Of a stretch of DNA of 64,000 nucleotides, positions 27,951 through 35,706 are shown in pieces; position 1 is the first letter of the stretch; each line of letters opens with the position of its first letter. A model generated the notes under the pieces. That model had not been told where the DNA came from. It worked only from the letters and a program-made list of their open reading frames with translations, and ran no database searches. Origin of the DNA: Nocardia altamirensis NBRC 108246 (GTDB taxonomy: Bacteria > Actinomycetota > Actinomycetes > Mycobacteriales > Mycobacteriaceae); assembly GCF_001612685.1 (NCBI RefSeq), contig NZ_BDAY01000016.1, positions 62,001 to 126,000 of the forward strand. Direction: 5' to 3'. The position numbers were made by a program, and so were the translations under genes.

Positions 27951-28985
27951 ATGTCCGTCGGCCCGTACCGGTCCGAGCACGAGAAGTATCGCGCCTTGCA
28001 ACGTGAGCATGATCAGCTATTGGCTGAGAACGATCGGTTGCGTGCCGAATTATCCAACACCGCAGATGATTTGGGGCACCTCGTAGATCCGCCCGAGGAT
28101 ATTGCCCGTCGGTGCGAGCTGGACGCGGCCGCTGATCCGCAAGAGCGCGCCCAGTTGCTGACCGAGGCAGCCGACCACTGGGTGATGGCTGGTGATGCGG
28201 CCAGGGCCGGACGGTTGTATCGGGAAGCGATCGCCGACGGAGGCGATGTCGCCGGGGATGCCCGTGTCTGGTACGCGTCCTTTCTGCTCGAACACGGTAA
28301 AGAGACCGTAGGACTGCGGCTGCTCGACACCGTTTTCGATGAGGGGGTACACGATTGGGCTGCCTATGAGGTGGTGGGAGAGCTCTTCGAACAGCGCGGC
28401 GAATCGGCGCAGGCATTGCGTTGGTTCGAGGCCGGTATAGCCCGGCTTCGCCTCTATGCGTCGGATACGGACCCGGTCACCCAGCTGGCTCTGGCTCGGC
28501 TCGGTGCAGGTCGGGGGAGAGTGCGGCGTCAGTTAGGAATGCCGGAAGATGTTGATACCCGGCATATTGCGGAACGTGCGTCAGCCATGTTCGAGCAGGC
28601 CGCGTTCGACCGGGAGCCGGCATGGCGAGATGACGTCGTATCGGTGCTGTATCTGCCGGAGGCTGAGTTCGTCCGCGCCGTCGAATTGTGGCCGGAGTTG
28701 GGGGAGCAATACGGTAGCCATCGTGAGCACCGAGAAGAGGTCGAGCACTGGCTGCGGGGATTGGCTGGCGAACACTCGGTGCGGATATCCGTTGCGACGA
28801 CCGCAGGCCTGGCAGAGTACGCCAGTCTGATCGGCGAGGATCCCGTCCAAGCGTCTACCCGCGCCGCGTATGCCGCCGAGCTGAGCAGCATCGGAATGGA
28901 TCGCCCATGGCCGCCAGGGCGGAACGAAACCTGTTGGTGTGGGTCCGGCCGGAAATACAAGAAGTGTTGTGGCGTTCCCGCATAA
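27951..28985 (+). CDS. SEC-C motif protein with coiled coil and TPR-like repeats
   Basis: 344 residues. Residues 8-45 are a predicted coiled coil (EKYRALQREHDQLLAENDRL). Residues 55-165 contain helical TPR-like repeats (AARAGRLYREAIADGG, AQALRWFEAGIARL). The extreme C-terminus is a SEC-C zinc-binding motif, CWCGSGRKYKKCC. SEC-C domains appear in SecA and in many stand-alone proteins and usually mediate protein or ribosome contact. AGGAGAGGAG precedes ATG 27951. It stands alone at the edge of the accessory interval. Confidence 0.88.
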   Translation: MSVGPYRSEHEKYRALQREHDQLLAENDRLRAELSNTADDLGHLVDPPEDIARRCELDAAADPQERAQLLTEAADHWVMAGDAARAGRLYREAIADGGDVAGDARVWYASFLLEHGKETVGLRLLDTVFDEGVHDWAAYEVVGELFEQRGESAQALRWFEAGIARLRLYASDTDPVTQLALARLGAGRGRVRRQLGMPEDVDTRHIAERASAMFEQAAFDREPAWRDDVVSVLYLPEAEFVRAVELWPELGEQYGSHREHREEVEHWLRGLAGEHSVRISVATTAGLAEYASLIGEDPVQASTRAAYAAELSSIGMDRPWPPGRNETCWCGSGRKYKKCCGVPA

Positions 28986-29078
28986 CAGTTTTCGCCAGCT
29001 TGCGGTCGCGTGGTTCCATTGGACGCCCTAGGCCGAGACCAGCCGACTGCGTCACACGAGCTCGGGGAACCGATTCCT

Positions 29079-29282
29079 TCAGAGCAGGCCGAGTTTGAGC
29101 ATGAGCGCCCGATCGAGGTCGGCGAGTTCGGTGCCGTCGAGGCTGCCTTTGAACGCGCCGAGCCGATCAGGGGACACCGTGTAGATCTGATCAACGAGAA
29201 TGCGGGTAGAGGTGCCGTCGAACTCGATCTGGGGTCGGTAGACGGCGGCGCCCGCGCTGGTCGAGATCATCGCGACGATCAC
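29079..29282 (-). pseudogene. Truncated PemK/MazF-family toxin remnant
   Basis: 67 residues from GTG 29282 match only the C-terminal part of MazF-like endoribonucleases: VYRPQIEFDGTSTRILVDQI, then TVSPDRLGAFKGSL and a terminal DRALMLKLGLL. Without a start codon, the same frame continues upstream with FAEPAALRPSTVIVAM, which also fits the family, but the N-terminal strand with the catalytic Arg region is missing. A 22-codon ORF upstream (from ATG 29350 or nearby) ends in a TGA overlapping the GTG, like an antitoxin junction, but is too short to identify. I read it as a decayed toxin gene. Confidence 0.6.
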
Positions 29283-29405
29283 CGTGCTCGGTCGGAGAGC
29301 TGCTGGCTCTGCAAATCCACTTTGCCGGTCAGCTCTGTGACGCGCATGCCGCTGGCACAGGTTGGTGCAGCCGTGAGTTTGGCGGGCGGAGGGTAGCAGG
29401 TCGGG

Positions 29406-29864
29406 CTAGGACAGGAATGTTGCTGAGGTGACGACGACGTCGTTCGACGTGTAGTACCAGCCGTTCCAGGTGTCTGCTACGTCTACATGGATTCCGTGGC
29501 CGGTTGCTGGGCCTGCGGTGATCAACCACAGGCCGTTGCCGTAACCGGTTGCTGTGCTGATGCTCCCATCCGACCAGGCGAACTGGGCGGTGCTCATTGC
29601 GCCTGGAGCGCTCCACGGGATGCTGGCGATGAACGTTCCGGCGTCGATTCCTGGGAGCAGTGGGCTCGCGCACTGTCTCAGTGTGGCTTCGCGCCGGATG
29701 TTGGTTCCTACGCTTCCGGTGCCAGGAACGACTCGGCCGGTCATCACGCTGCCCTCGTGACAGGCTCCCAGGTCGGGGGTGGTTTGTGCGTGGCCTGAAG
29801 CCGCGCCGAGCATCGGGCCTGCGCACAGCGCCGCCGCCATCAGCATTCTTCGAACGGATACCAC
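29406..29864 (-). CDS. Small secreted protein of unknown function
   Basis: 152 residues. A signal peptide (about residues 1-27, MLMAAALCAGPMLGAASGHA) precedes a mature part rich in Gly/Thr/Ser with two cysteines (in LGACHEGS and LRQCASPLL) that could pair. The C-terminal half has aromatic residues (TWNGWYYTSNDVV) suggesting a beta-sheet exported protein. AGGAGGTGAC directly precedes GTG 29864; ATG 29846 is an alternative. The much longer frame running to 30209 is not coding: it is Arg/His/Pro-rich. Confidence 0.8.
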   Translation of the reverse strand: MVSVRRMLMAAALCAGPMLGAASGHAQTTPDLGACHEGSVMTGRVVPGTGSVGTNIRREATLRQCASPLLPGIDAGTFIASIPWSAPGAMSTAQFAWSDGSISTATGYGNGLWLITAGPATGHGIHVDVADTWNGWYYTSNDVVVTSATFLS

Positions 29865-30083
29865 GTCACCTCCTGAGGCGAGACGGCAAGCCGATACGGA
29901 CCGTGTGAGTGCCGAGGCTACCAATCGAGACCAGTGCGCGGTGGAGTTGTCACGTTGTTCGGCACCTGCGACGCTGGAAATTCGCCTGTCGTGGTGCTCG
30001 GCGGGCGCGAGTGGTCGCTTGGTTGGTGGACGGGGGTCGGTGAGCGTGGGATGCTTTCGCGATCCGATCGCGGGGGACGCGAC

Positions 30084-30638
30084 GTGAGCCGAGGGGGAAT
30101 CGACGTGGATGGGTTTGTTGCACCGTTGCCTGCGCCGGTGGCTGAGCCGCCGGTGGGGGAGTTTCGGCGATCTGCGGGTGTGGTGCGCGGAAGTGGGTCG
30201 TCGTGTCACCTTCGACCATCAGGGCATGGCGACCGGTCGCAGCGGCCGAGCATGCCTGATCAGTGTCGCTCCTTGTACGTGGGGCATGTCAGGTCGCGTT
30301 TTATCGACGAATCGGATAGTGAGGCAAGACAATTCGCGCAGCGGGCGGTGCGGGTCGTACTGGAGGTGCTTGATCGTCGTCGGCCGGTCGCGCACCTCGA
30401 CAGCATCGCCAATACTTCGGTGGTGGCGGCGGTGCGCACGTTGGTCAGGGATGATCTCGTGCCTGGGCGCGCCTTGGGTGTGGCGGTATCGCCGCGAGTC
30501 GACGTCGTGATGGTCAGCGATGCCGCGGCGGAGCTGGTTGCTGCGTACGACCGTGGATCGCGGCATTTCGCACTGGCCGCACGTATTTCCCGCACTCGTC
30601 GTAAAGGCTGGCGTCTGACTGCCGTCCGAGTGCGGTGA
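30084..30638 (+). CDS. Rv3235-like (DUF6459) protein
   Basis: 184 residues from GTG 30084; GTG 30102 is also possible, with GAGGGGG before it. The C-terminal 110 residues fit the Rv3235 family pattern: VLEVLDRRRPVAHLDSI, VSPRVDVVMVSDAAAE, YDRGSRHFALAARISR and a final WRLTAVRVR. In mycobacteria the family member is a small cytoplasmic protein of unknown role, usually linked to secA or cell-division neighbourhoods. That context is absent here, and this copy lies next to a reverse transcriptase. Confidence 0.7.
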   Translation: MSRGGIDVDGFVAPLPAPVAEPPVGEFRRSAGVVRGSGSSCHLRPSGHGDRSQRPSMPDQCRSLYVGHVRSRFIDESDSEARQFAQRAVRVVLEVLDRRRPVAHLDSIANTSVVAAVRTLVRDDLVPGRALGVAVSPRVDVVMVSDAAAELVAAYDRGSRHFALAARISRTRRKGWRLTAVRVR

Positions 30639-30679
30639 CCGAGCTTGCGGTGCGATCCAACGCTGGCTCGACGACGGGT

Positions 30680-32002
30680 TCACCCACCACCCTCGTGGAA
30701 ATCCTCGACTGCATCTGCCGCAAGCCCTGAACCGGCAGCGTCGCTCTGAGTCCAGTCGACGCGCTTTGCCATGTCCAAGAGTTTCTGGCGACGGGTTGGG
30801 CTGGTCGCGCCGATCCAAGCGATCGAACCATAGACGTGGGCGCGAAAGTTGGGGTGGGCGTTGTGGTTTTGGGCCGCGGCGCCGGTGCGCAGGCAGTTGT
30901 GCAGGAGGGCGCGCACCGCGTCGTACTGTGCGCGGGCGACCGCGGGACGATCGTTGACGACCAAGCCGGCCAGGACTTGGCGTTGGTGCGGCCGCCGCAC
31001 GGAGGTCTTGTCGCGGTGCACCTCGAAGCCTTCGTCTTCGATGATCCGGGTCAGCGCCCAGATCATGGCGTCGACATCGGTGTCGGCGGGATCGGACAGG
31101 GCGAGGTCGTCGGCGTATCGGGTGTAGGTGAGGCCATGTCTGCGTGCGTATCCGGACACTCGGCGATCGAGGTTGCGGGCGATCAGATTGGCCAGTCTCG
31201 GCGATGTCGGCGCGCCTTGCGCCAAGTGTGGGGTTCGCAGCAGGCTCGCCTGCTCGTGATCGAGGCCGGTCAGTGCGCGGATCGCCGTCGCGGTGGTGCA
31301 CAGGTCGGCGAGCACAGTGGCGACGTTCTCGCGGTACCCGCAGGCGCGAAACACCCCGCGGACGCGGGCGACACCGATGCTGGGAAAGAAGTGCCGCAGA
31401 TCCAACCGGACAACGACGGCCGCTCGCGCGTGCGGCGCGGCGAATGTTGCTGCGCTGGCACCCTTTTCGAATCCGTGACAAGCCGGATGCGCAGGTATCC
31501 CGGCTAGGATTCGCCGGGCGATTGTGCGCTGCATCTCTCTAAGACGCGGTTTCGGCGCCTCGACCAAGCGCACGCCGTCCTTTTTCGGTATCCGCCGATA
31601 CCGGTAGTGCGCGAGCGGTTCTCGGGTGCGGCGCAGCCAGCCGCCGTGGTCGGCGAACCAATCCAGCTCGTCGGGCGTGAGATTCAGCATCCGCGCGACA
31701 GCGCTCGTGTCCGGGAGTTCCGGTGCGCCGAAACGCAATTCGTCCGGAACAGGCTCCAGTTGTGCGATCACGATTGGGAGAGCAGGCAATTCGGTGAGCA
31801 GTGCCCGCAAGGTGACCACACTGTCGATCGGTTCGGTCGGCATCAGCCCGATCACGCGCACCGCGAACACCTCGGCGCGTTCCCGATCGAGCACCGCGGC
31901 GAACGCTTCGGCGAGATCATCCCGATGCCACCGACCACCGCATCGCCCGAACTCGTCTGCCAGGCGGGCAGCGACGAGGGCGGGCAGCGCAGGTCTGTTC
32001 AT
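30680..32002 (-). CDS. Retron-like reverse transcriptase
   Basis: 440 residues from ATG 32002; the frame is open to 32161 but the extra part is Trp/Arg-rich and untypical. An N-terminal alpha-helical extension of about 110 residues precedes the RT fingers (HYRYRRIPKKDGVRLVEAPK). RT motifs follow in order: RLDLRHFFPSI (about 200-210), QGAPTSPRLANL (about 262), the catalytic YTRYADDLALS (about 294-304) and VLAGLVVN (about 345), which corresponds to the retron VTG-type motif. Retron RTs usually have NAxxH before motif 3; here the equivalent is AAPH in SAATFAAPHARAAVVV. No maturase or endonuclease domain is present, so it is not a group II intron. No good ribosome binding site is seen. Retron or DRT/UG class is undecided. 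Confidence 0.9.
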   Translation of the reverse strand: MNRPALPALVAARLADEFGRCGGRWHRDDLAEAFAAVLDRERAEVFAVRVIGLMPTEPIDSVVTLRALLTELPALPIVIAQLEPVPDELRFGAPELPDTSAVARMLNLTPDELDWFADHGGWLRRTREPLAHYRYRRIPKKDGVRLVEAPKPRLREMQRTIARRILAGIPAHPACHGFEKGASAATFAAPHARAAVVVRLDLRHFFPSIGVARVRGVFRACGYRENVATVLADLCTTATAIRALTGLDHEQASLLRTPHLAQGAPTSPRLANLIARNLDRRVSGYARRHGLTYTRYADDLALSDPADTDVDAMIWALTRIIEDEGFEVHRDKTSVRRPHQRQVLAGLVVNDRPAVARAQYDAVRALLHNCLRTGAAAQNHNAHPNFRAHVYGSIAWIGATSPTRRQKLLDMAKRVDWTQSDAAGSGLAADAVEDFHEGGG

Positions 32003-32504
32003 CTCGGACACGGCGTGGTGGGGCGACCACAATCTCTCGTCCTCGGCGCCGGCCGGCACGCGGAGCGTGCGGAGCGGCTTCGGACGCTGAACCCAACTGC
32101 TGAAATGCCCCCAGGGGTTACCCCTGAGACGGGCCCGATCGACCCACTCTCGCCCCACCACCGCCGCATCCTGCCCATCATGCAGTCAGCTGGTCGAACC
32201 TGTCCACTGTTCCGTTGCGCCAGCACCGTGCGGCGCTCGGTCACCTCTGGATTGCGGCTGGCAATGCCACTCGTTATCGCTGCAATCGCAACGTTAGTAG
32301 CCGCTTCTCTATGTCGTTGCAGTGCAGGTCGAATCTATTCGTTGTGATCGCAACGCTAACCCTGCACTGTGCAGGCGTCAGCCGATTACTTGTGCAGCCG
32401 TATTCCACGTGTCGCGGACGATGCGGAGTGCTTCAGATAGTCGCGTTCGACTTGGGCATCCGCGACGCCGAACTGCGTTGCTGTGCTGGCGCGTTCGCCG
32501 GGGT
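32003..32504 (-). other. Structured non-coding region upstream of the reverse transcriptase
   Basis: About 500 bases without a convincing gene separate the AbiEi-like gene and the reverse transcriptase, both on the minus strand. The region is rich in inverted repeats: CAGGGG/CCCCTG with a 3-base loop (32112-32126), ATTGC/GCAAT (32251-32265), CAGTGCAGG (about 32320-32328) with CCTGCACTG (32361-32369), and a palindrome CCTGCACTGTGCAGG at 32361-32375. Two imperfect 20-base direct repeats lie at 32278-32297 and 32340-32359. Retrons keep their msr-msd RNA immediately upstream of the RT, so this is the place to look for one. I could not define flanking a1/a2 repeats. Confidence 0.45.
32278..32359 (-). 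repeat. Pair of imperfect palindromic direct repeats
   Basis: CGCTGCAATCGCAACGTTAG (32278-32297) and CGTTGTGATCGCAACGCTAA (32340-32359) agree at 15 of 20 positions and share ATCGCAACG exactly. Each is itself a partial palindrome (CGTTG with CAACG). Twin sites of this kind suit binding of a dimeric regulator or form part of a folded RNA. Confidence 0.5.
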
Positions 32505-32963
32505 TCATGGGCATGGTTGCCCCGCTATCGCGGCAGCTCGTCTGAGGGCTGCTCGTAGGCGTTGCTGGGCGGCGAGGTCTGCGAGTCGGTTGGGGTCGCA
32601 GCGGCGGTAGAGGGTGCGGATGGCTGCGGGCACCTCGGTTTCCGCGTCGCCGAGTCCGGGACGGTGTGCCAGGTCGAGCACGGTCTGCTCTGGCGTGGTG
32701 ACGAGGGTGCGGCCGAGTTCGGTGCGCAGGAGTTCGGCGTCGAGGCGATCGGTGTCCCGAGCGACGAAGCGAACGAGAGCGTCACGGTCGGTGAGTTGCC
32801 TTGCCGCACGTTGTTTGGGAACCGCGACGATCGCGACCGCAAGTGCCCGCGGGATGGCACCGAGCAAACGGGCGGCGCTGACACCCATGAGGACGGCGTT
32901 GTCGGCGCCGAAGTCGGCGGTGGCGATGCCTGCGGCGACAGCCTCGAGTGGCGGGCCTATCAT
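32505..32963 (-). CDS. AbiEi-like antitoxin-family protein, N-terminally short
   Basis: 152 residues. The middle and C-terminus follow the AbiEi family pattern: SAARLLGAIPRALAVAIVAV, LVTTPEQTVLDLAHRPGLGD, and RLADLAAQQRLRAALRRA. The N-terminal winged-helix domain that normally precedes this is absent, and no AbiEii toxin gene is adjacent. It may be a degraded antitoxin or a trimmed regulator. Its start lies 41 bases from a divergent TetR gene, and the RT gene lies downstream on the same strand after 500 bases. Confidence 0.65.
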   Translation of the reverse strand: MIGPPLEAVAAGIATADFGADNAVLMGVSAARLLGAIPRALAVAIVAVPKQRAARQLTDRDALVRFVARDTDRLDAELLRTELGRTLVTTPEQTVLDLAHRPGLGDAETEVPAAIRTLYRRCDPNRLADLAAQQRLRAALRRAAAIAGQPCP

Positions 32964-33004
32964 TGGATCGCTGTTCCAACTGTTCGATCGAGTGAGGGGA
33001 TCCG

Positions 33005-33709
33005 ATGCCAGGAGGTTCCCGGCGGGCGTATCGGACCGGGTTGTCGCGTGCCGCGATCGTTGAGGCGGCGCTGGCGCTGACCGCCGAGCGTGGGCTTGAC
33101 CGGTGGAGCATGCGTGATCTCACGGCGCGGCTCGATACCTCGCTGTCGGTGATCTATCACCATGTCGGCGATCGGGACCGGGTGTGCGCGGCCGTGGTGG
33201 ACCGGGTGTACGCCGATATGGATCTGACGCACGACGAAACCGATTGGCGGCAACTGCTTTACCGCGTGCTGTCGTCGATGATTGATCAGCTGGCGAACTA
33301 CCCGGGCGTCGCGGCGTGGCTGCTGCGCAATGGTCCGCAGACCGAACAGCTGGTGCCGGTGCTCGAGACCGGCATTGCGCGGATGCTCGACGCGGGGTGG
33401 GGTGACGAAGCGGCCGCCGCCTATTCGGTGGCGTTCAATACGTCGCTCGGTCTGATCGCCCTCGGCGACGAGGAGGAGCGTGACGGCGTCGCGCCCGGGC
33501 TGGTCGGACTGCTCGGCATGCTCGAGTCGCACCCGGCGGCCGGTCGCGGCGCCGAGCAGATGCGGCGGATGGTCGTGCCGTTCACCGGTGATGCCGCCGA
33601 GCGTGCGGCAACCCGCCGCGAGTACTGCCGGTACGCGCTCGGCTTGGTTCTCGATGGACTCGAGGCGCGGCTGAAGCAGCTCCAGAGCGGAGAATCCTTG
33701 TCGCGGTGA
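33005..33709 (+). CDS. TetR family regulator
   Basis: 234 residues. Helix-turn-helix in residues 15-60 (AAIVEAALALTAERGLDRWS, DLTARLDTSLSVIYHHVGDR). The C-terminal domain resembles the TetR_C group, ending YALGLVLDGLEARLKQL. It lies 180 bases upstream of the ABC transporter pair on the same strand; the palindrome at 33853-33871 is a likely target. A weaker GATCG/CGATC repeat (32966-32989) lies in front of its own start. Confidence 0.92.
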   Translation: MPGGSRRAYRTGLSRAAIVEAALALTAERGLDRWSMRDLTARLDTSLSVIYHHVGDRDRVCAAVVDRVYADMDLTHDETDWRQLLYRVLSSMIDQLANYPGVAAWLLRNGPQTEQLVPVLETGIARMLDAGWGDEAAAAYSVAFNTSLGLIALGDEEERDGVAPGLVGLLGMLESHPAAGRGAEQMRRMVVPFTGDAAERAATRREYCRYALGLVLDGLEARLKQLQSGESLSR

Positions 33710-33852
33710 GGCTTTGCCTTACCGATTCGGTGCTGCCGATTGGCTGTGCTGTCGGCCGACGCGGTTGTGTGAGCGCTGTCCGGTCACCCTCCGGCTACTG
33801 CGCGTCGGTCGGTGCCCCTTGCGATTGTCGGGCGTATGCGTTTACGCTCCAA

Positions 33853-33871
33853 ATTAGAACAGTGATCTAAT
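33853..33871 (+). promoter_or_regulatory. Palindromic operator before the ABC transporter pair
   Basis: ATTAGAACAGTGATCTAAT has perfect 6-bp outer arms (ATTAGA, TCTAAT) and near-symmetry further in. It ends 17 bases before the first ABC gene and is the only AT-rich block in the gap, so it likely overlaps the promoter and binds the upstream TetR protein. It does not match the IdeR/DmdR iron box. Confidence 0.6.
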
Positions 33872-33888
33872 CTGACTCTGGGGATCGA

Positions 33889-35706
33889 ATGAGCACAGCG
33901 GTGATTGACCCGGTGACAACCGAGGTTGCGCAGGTAGACGAGGGGCCGAGCGGCGTGCGCGTGGTGCTCACGCCGGTCCGCGTCCCGCTCGCGGTGGCGG
34001 CCGTGTTGCAGCTAGTCGGCGCGTTGGCCGGTCTCGCGCCGTACATCGCGGTGGTCGAGATCGCCCGCGAGTTTCTGAGTAGTGCCACGGCGGATCGCGG
34101 CGCGATATGGGCGTGGGTCGCGCTGGGCGCGGTCGGCTTCGCCGTTCGAACAGTCTGTGCGGCAAGCGCATACACGATCAGCCATATCGCGGATGCCGAC
34201 GTCGGGCTGACTGTCCGACGTCGGATGACCGAGCACCTGGGCCGGGTGCCGCTCGGCTGGTTCACCGAGCGCAGCTCCGGACGGGTGAAGCGGGTGCTGA
34301 CCGACGATGTCGCCTCGGTCCATCATGTGGTCGCGCACGCGATCAATGATCTGGTCGCCGCCGTCGTCACTCCCGGTGTCGCACTGGGCTATTTGTTCTG
34401 GCTGGACTGGCGGCTGGCATTGCTCTGCCTCGCCCCGCTGGTGGTGTGGGGCGGCTTGGTGGCGGTGATGTCGCGCGACGAGCAGGCCAGGATGGCGCGG
34501 TGGAGTGCGGAATTGGACAAGGTCAGCGCCGCGGTCGTCGAATTCGTGGACGGCATCGCGGTGGTGAAGGCCTTCGGCCAGGCGGGGCGCGCGCAGGACA
34601 GATATCGGCGCGCCAGCGATGATCTCGGGCGGTTCCTGAGCGAGTGGGTCGGCCCGATGCGTCGGTTGGATGCGCTTGCCTCCCTGATCATTTCGCCGCC
34701 GGTGCTGCTGCTCGTCGCGCTCGCGGGCGGGGTGTGGGTCGGTGTCGATCCCGTCGAACTCATCGCGTTCGTCATGCTCGCGGTGGGTCTCGGCGCGCCG
34801 GTGCTCGCGCTCGGCTTCGGTGCGCTGGCGTTGCGCGTGGCAACCGATGCCGCAGGCCGGGTGGCCGATCTGCTCGCGACACCGGAGCTGAGTCGGGTCG
34901 CCGAGCCACGGTTACCACGCGGCGGCCGTGTCGAATTCGATGCGGTGCGGTTCTCCTACGACGGACGGTCCTCCGCGCTCGACGGTATCGATCTCGTGCT
35001 GGAGCCCGGCACGGTGACGGCGCTCGTCGGTGCGTCCGGCTCGGGCAAGACGACGCTGGCGCGATTGCTGCCGCGCTTCTGGGACGTCGACGACGGTGCG
35101 GTGCGGATCGGTGGCGTCGATGTGCGGGAGATGCCGGAGCGTGAGCTCTACCGCCAGGTGGGGTTCGTCTTCCAGGAAACGATGTTGCTGCGCACCAGCA
35201 TTCGCGACAACATCGCGCTCGGCCGTCCCGACGCGGATCACGCCGAGATCGAGGCCGCGGCGCGGGCGGCGCAGATCCACGATCGCATCACCGAGCTGGC
35301 GCGGGGCTATGACAGCGAGGCCGGCGTGGATGCGCACCTGTCCGGTGGTGAAGCGCAACGGATTTCGATCGCGCGAGCCATCCTCGCTGACACGCCGGTC
35401 CTGGTGCTCGACGAGGCGACCGCGTTCGCGGATCCGGAATCGGAAGCGGCGGTACAGGATGCGCTGTCGCGGCTGCTCGGTGCCGACGGCCCTGCGGCGG
35501 GCGTCGCATCCGATGGCGCAGGCATCGAGCGAACCCTACTTGTGATCGCGCACCGCCTGCACACGATCCGCGGCGCGGACCGCATCGTGGTGCTCGCGCA
35601 CGGTCGGGTGGTCGAGACGGGCCGCCACGACGAACTGATCGCGGCCCGTGGTGCGTACGCGCGGATGTGGGCAGCCCAGTCGGCACACTCGGAGGAATTG
35701 GCATGA
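33889..35706 (+). CDS. ABC half-transporter, siderophore type (IrtA/YbtP-like without the reductase domain)
   Basis: 605 residues: six-helix membrane domain (about 25-320) fused to an ATPase. Walker A is GASGSGKTT, the signature is LSGGEAQRISIARA, and Walker B is VLVLDEATAFADPESE. The AFADPE variant is characteristic of the YbtP/YbtQ and IrtA/IrtB siderophore transporters. IrtA's N-terminal siderophore-interacting domain is missing. The stop overlaps the next gene (ATGA), so the two form a heterodimer. Transport of a siderophore or related small molecule is inferred; direction cannot be read. Confidence 0.9.
   Translation: MSTAVIDPVTTEVAQVDEGPSGVRVVLTPVRVPLAVAAVLQLVGALAGLAPYIAVVEIAREFLSSATADRGAIWAWVALGAVGFAVRTVCAASAYTISHIADADVGLTVRRRMTEHLGRVPLGWFTERSSGRVKRVLTDDVASVHHVVAHAINDLVAAVVTPGVALGYLFWLDWRLALLCLAPLVVWGGLVAVMSRDEQARMARWSAELDKVSAAVVEFVDGIAVVKAFGQAGRAQDRYRRASDDLGRFLSEWVGPMRRLDALASLIISPPVLLLVALAGGVWVGVDPVELIAFVMLAVGLGAPVLALGFGALALRVATDAAGRVADLLATPELSRVAEPRLPRGGRVEFDAVRFSYDGRSSALDGIDLVLEPGTVTALVGASGSGKTTLARLLPRFWDVDDGAVRIGGVDVREMPERELYRQVGFVFQETMLLRTSIRDNIALGRPDADHAEIEAAARAAQIHDRITELARGYDSEAGVDAHLSGGEAQRISIARAILADTPVLVLDEATAFADPESEAAVQDALSRLLGADGPAAGVASDGAGIERTLLVIAHRLHTIRGADRIVVLAHGRVVETGRHDELIAARGAYARMWAAQSAHSEELA

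Noticed and set aside
31999..32244. 81-codon minus-strand ORF overlapping the reverse transcriptase start
   Set aside because: Arg/Pro/Cys-rich, overlaps the RT in another frame, and shows no recognisable domain; it might still be a leader but support is lacking.
32003..32504. A fully defined retron msr-msd
   Set aside because: Hairpins are present but I could not identify matching a1/a2 end repeats or the branching guanosine context, so only a candidate region is reported.
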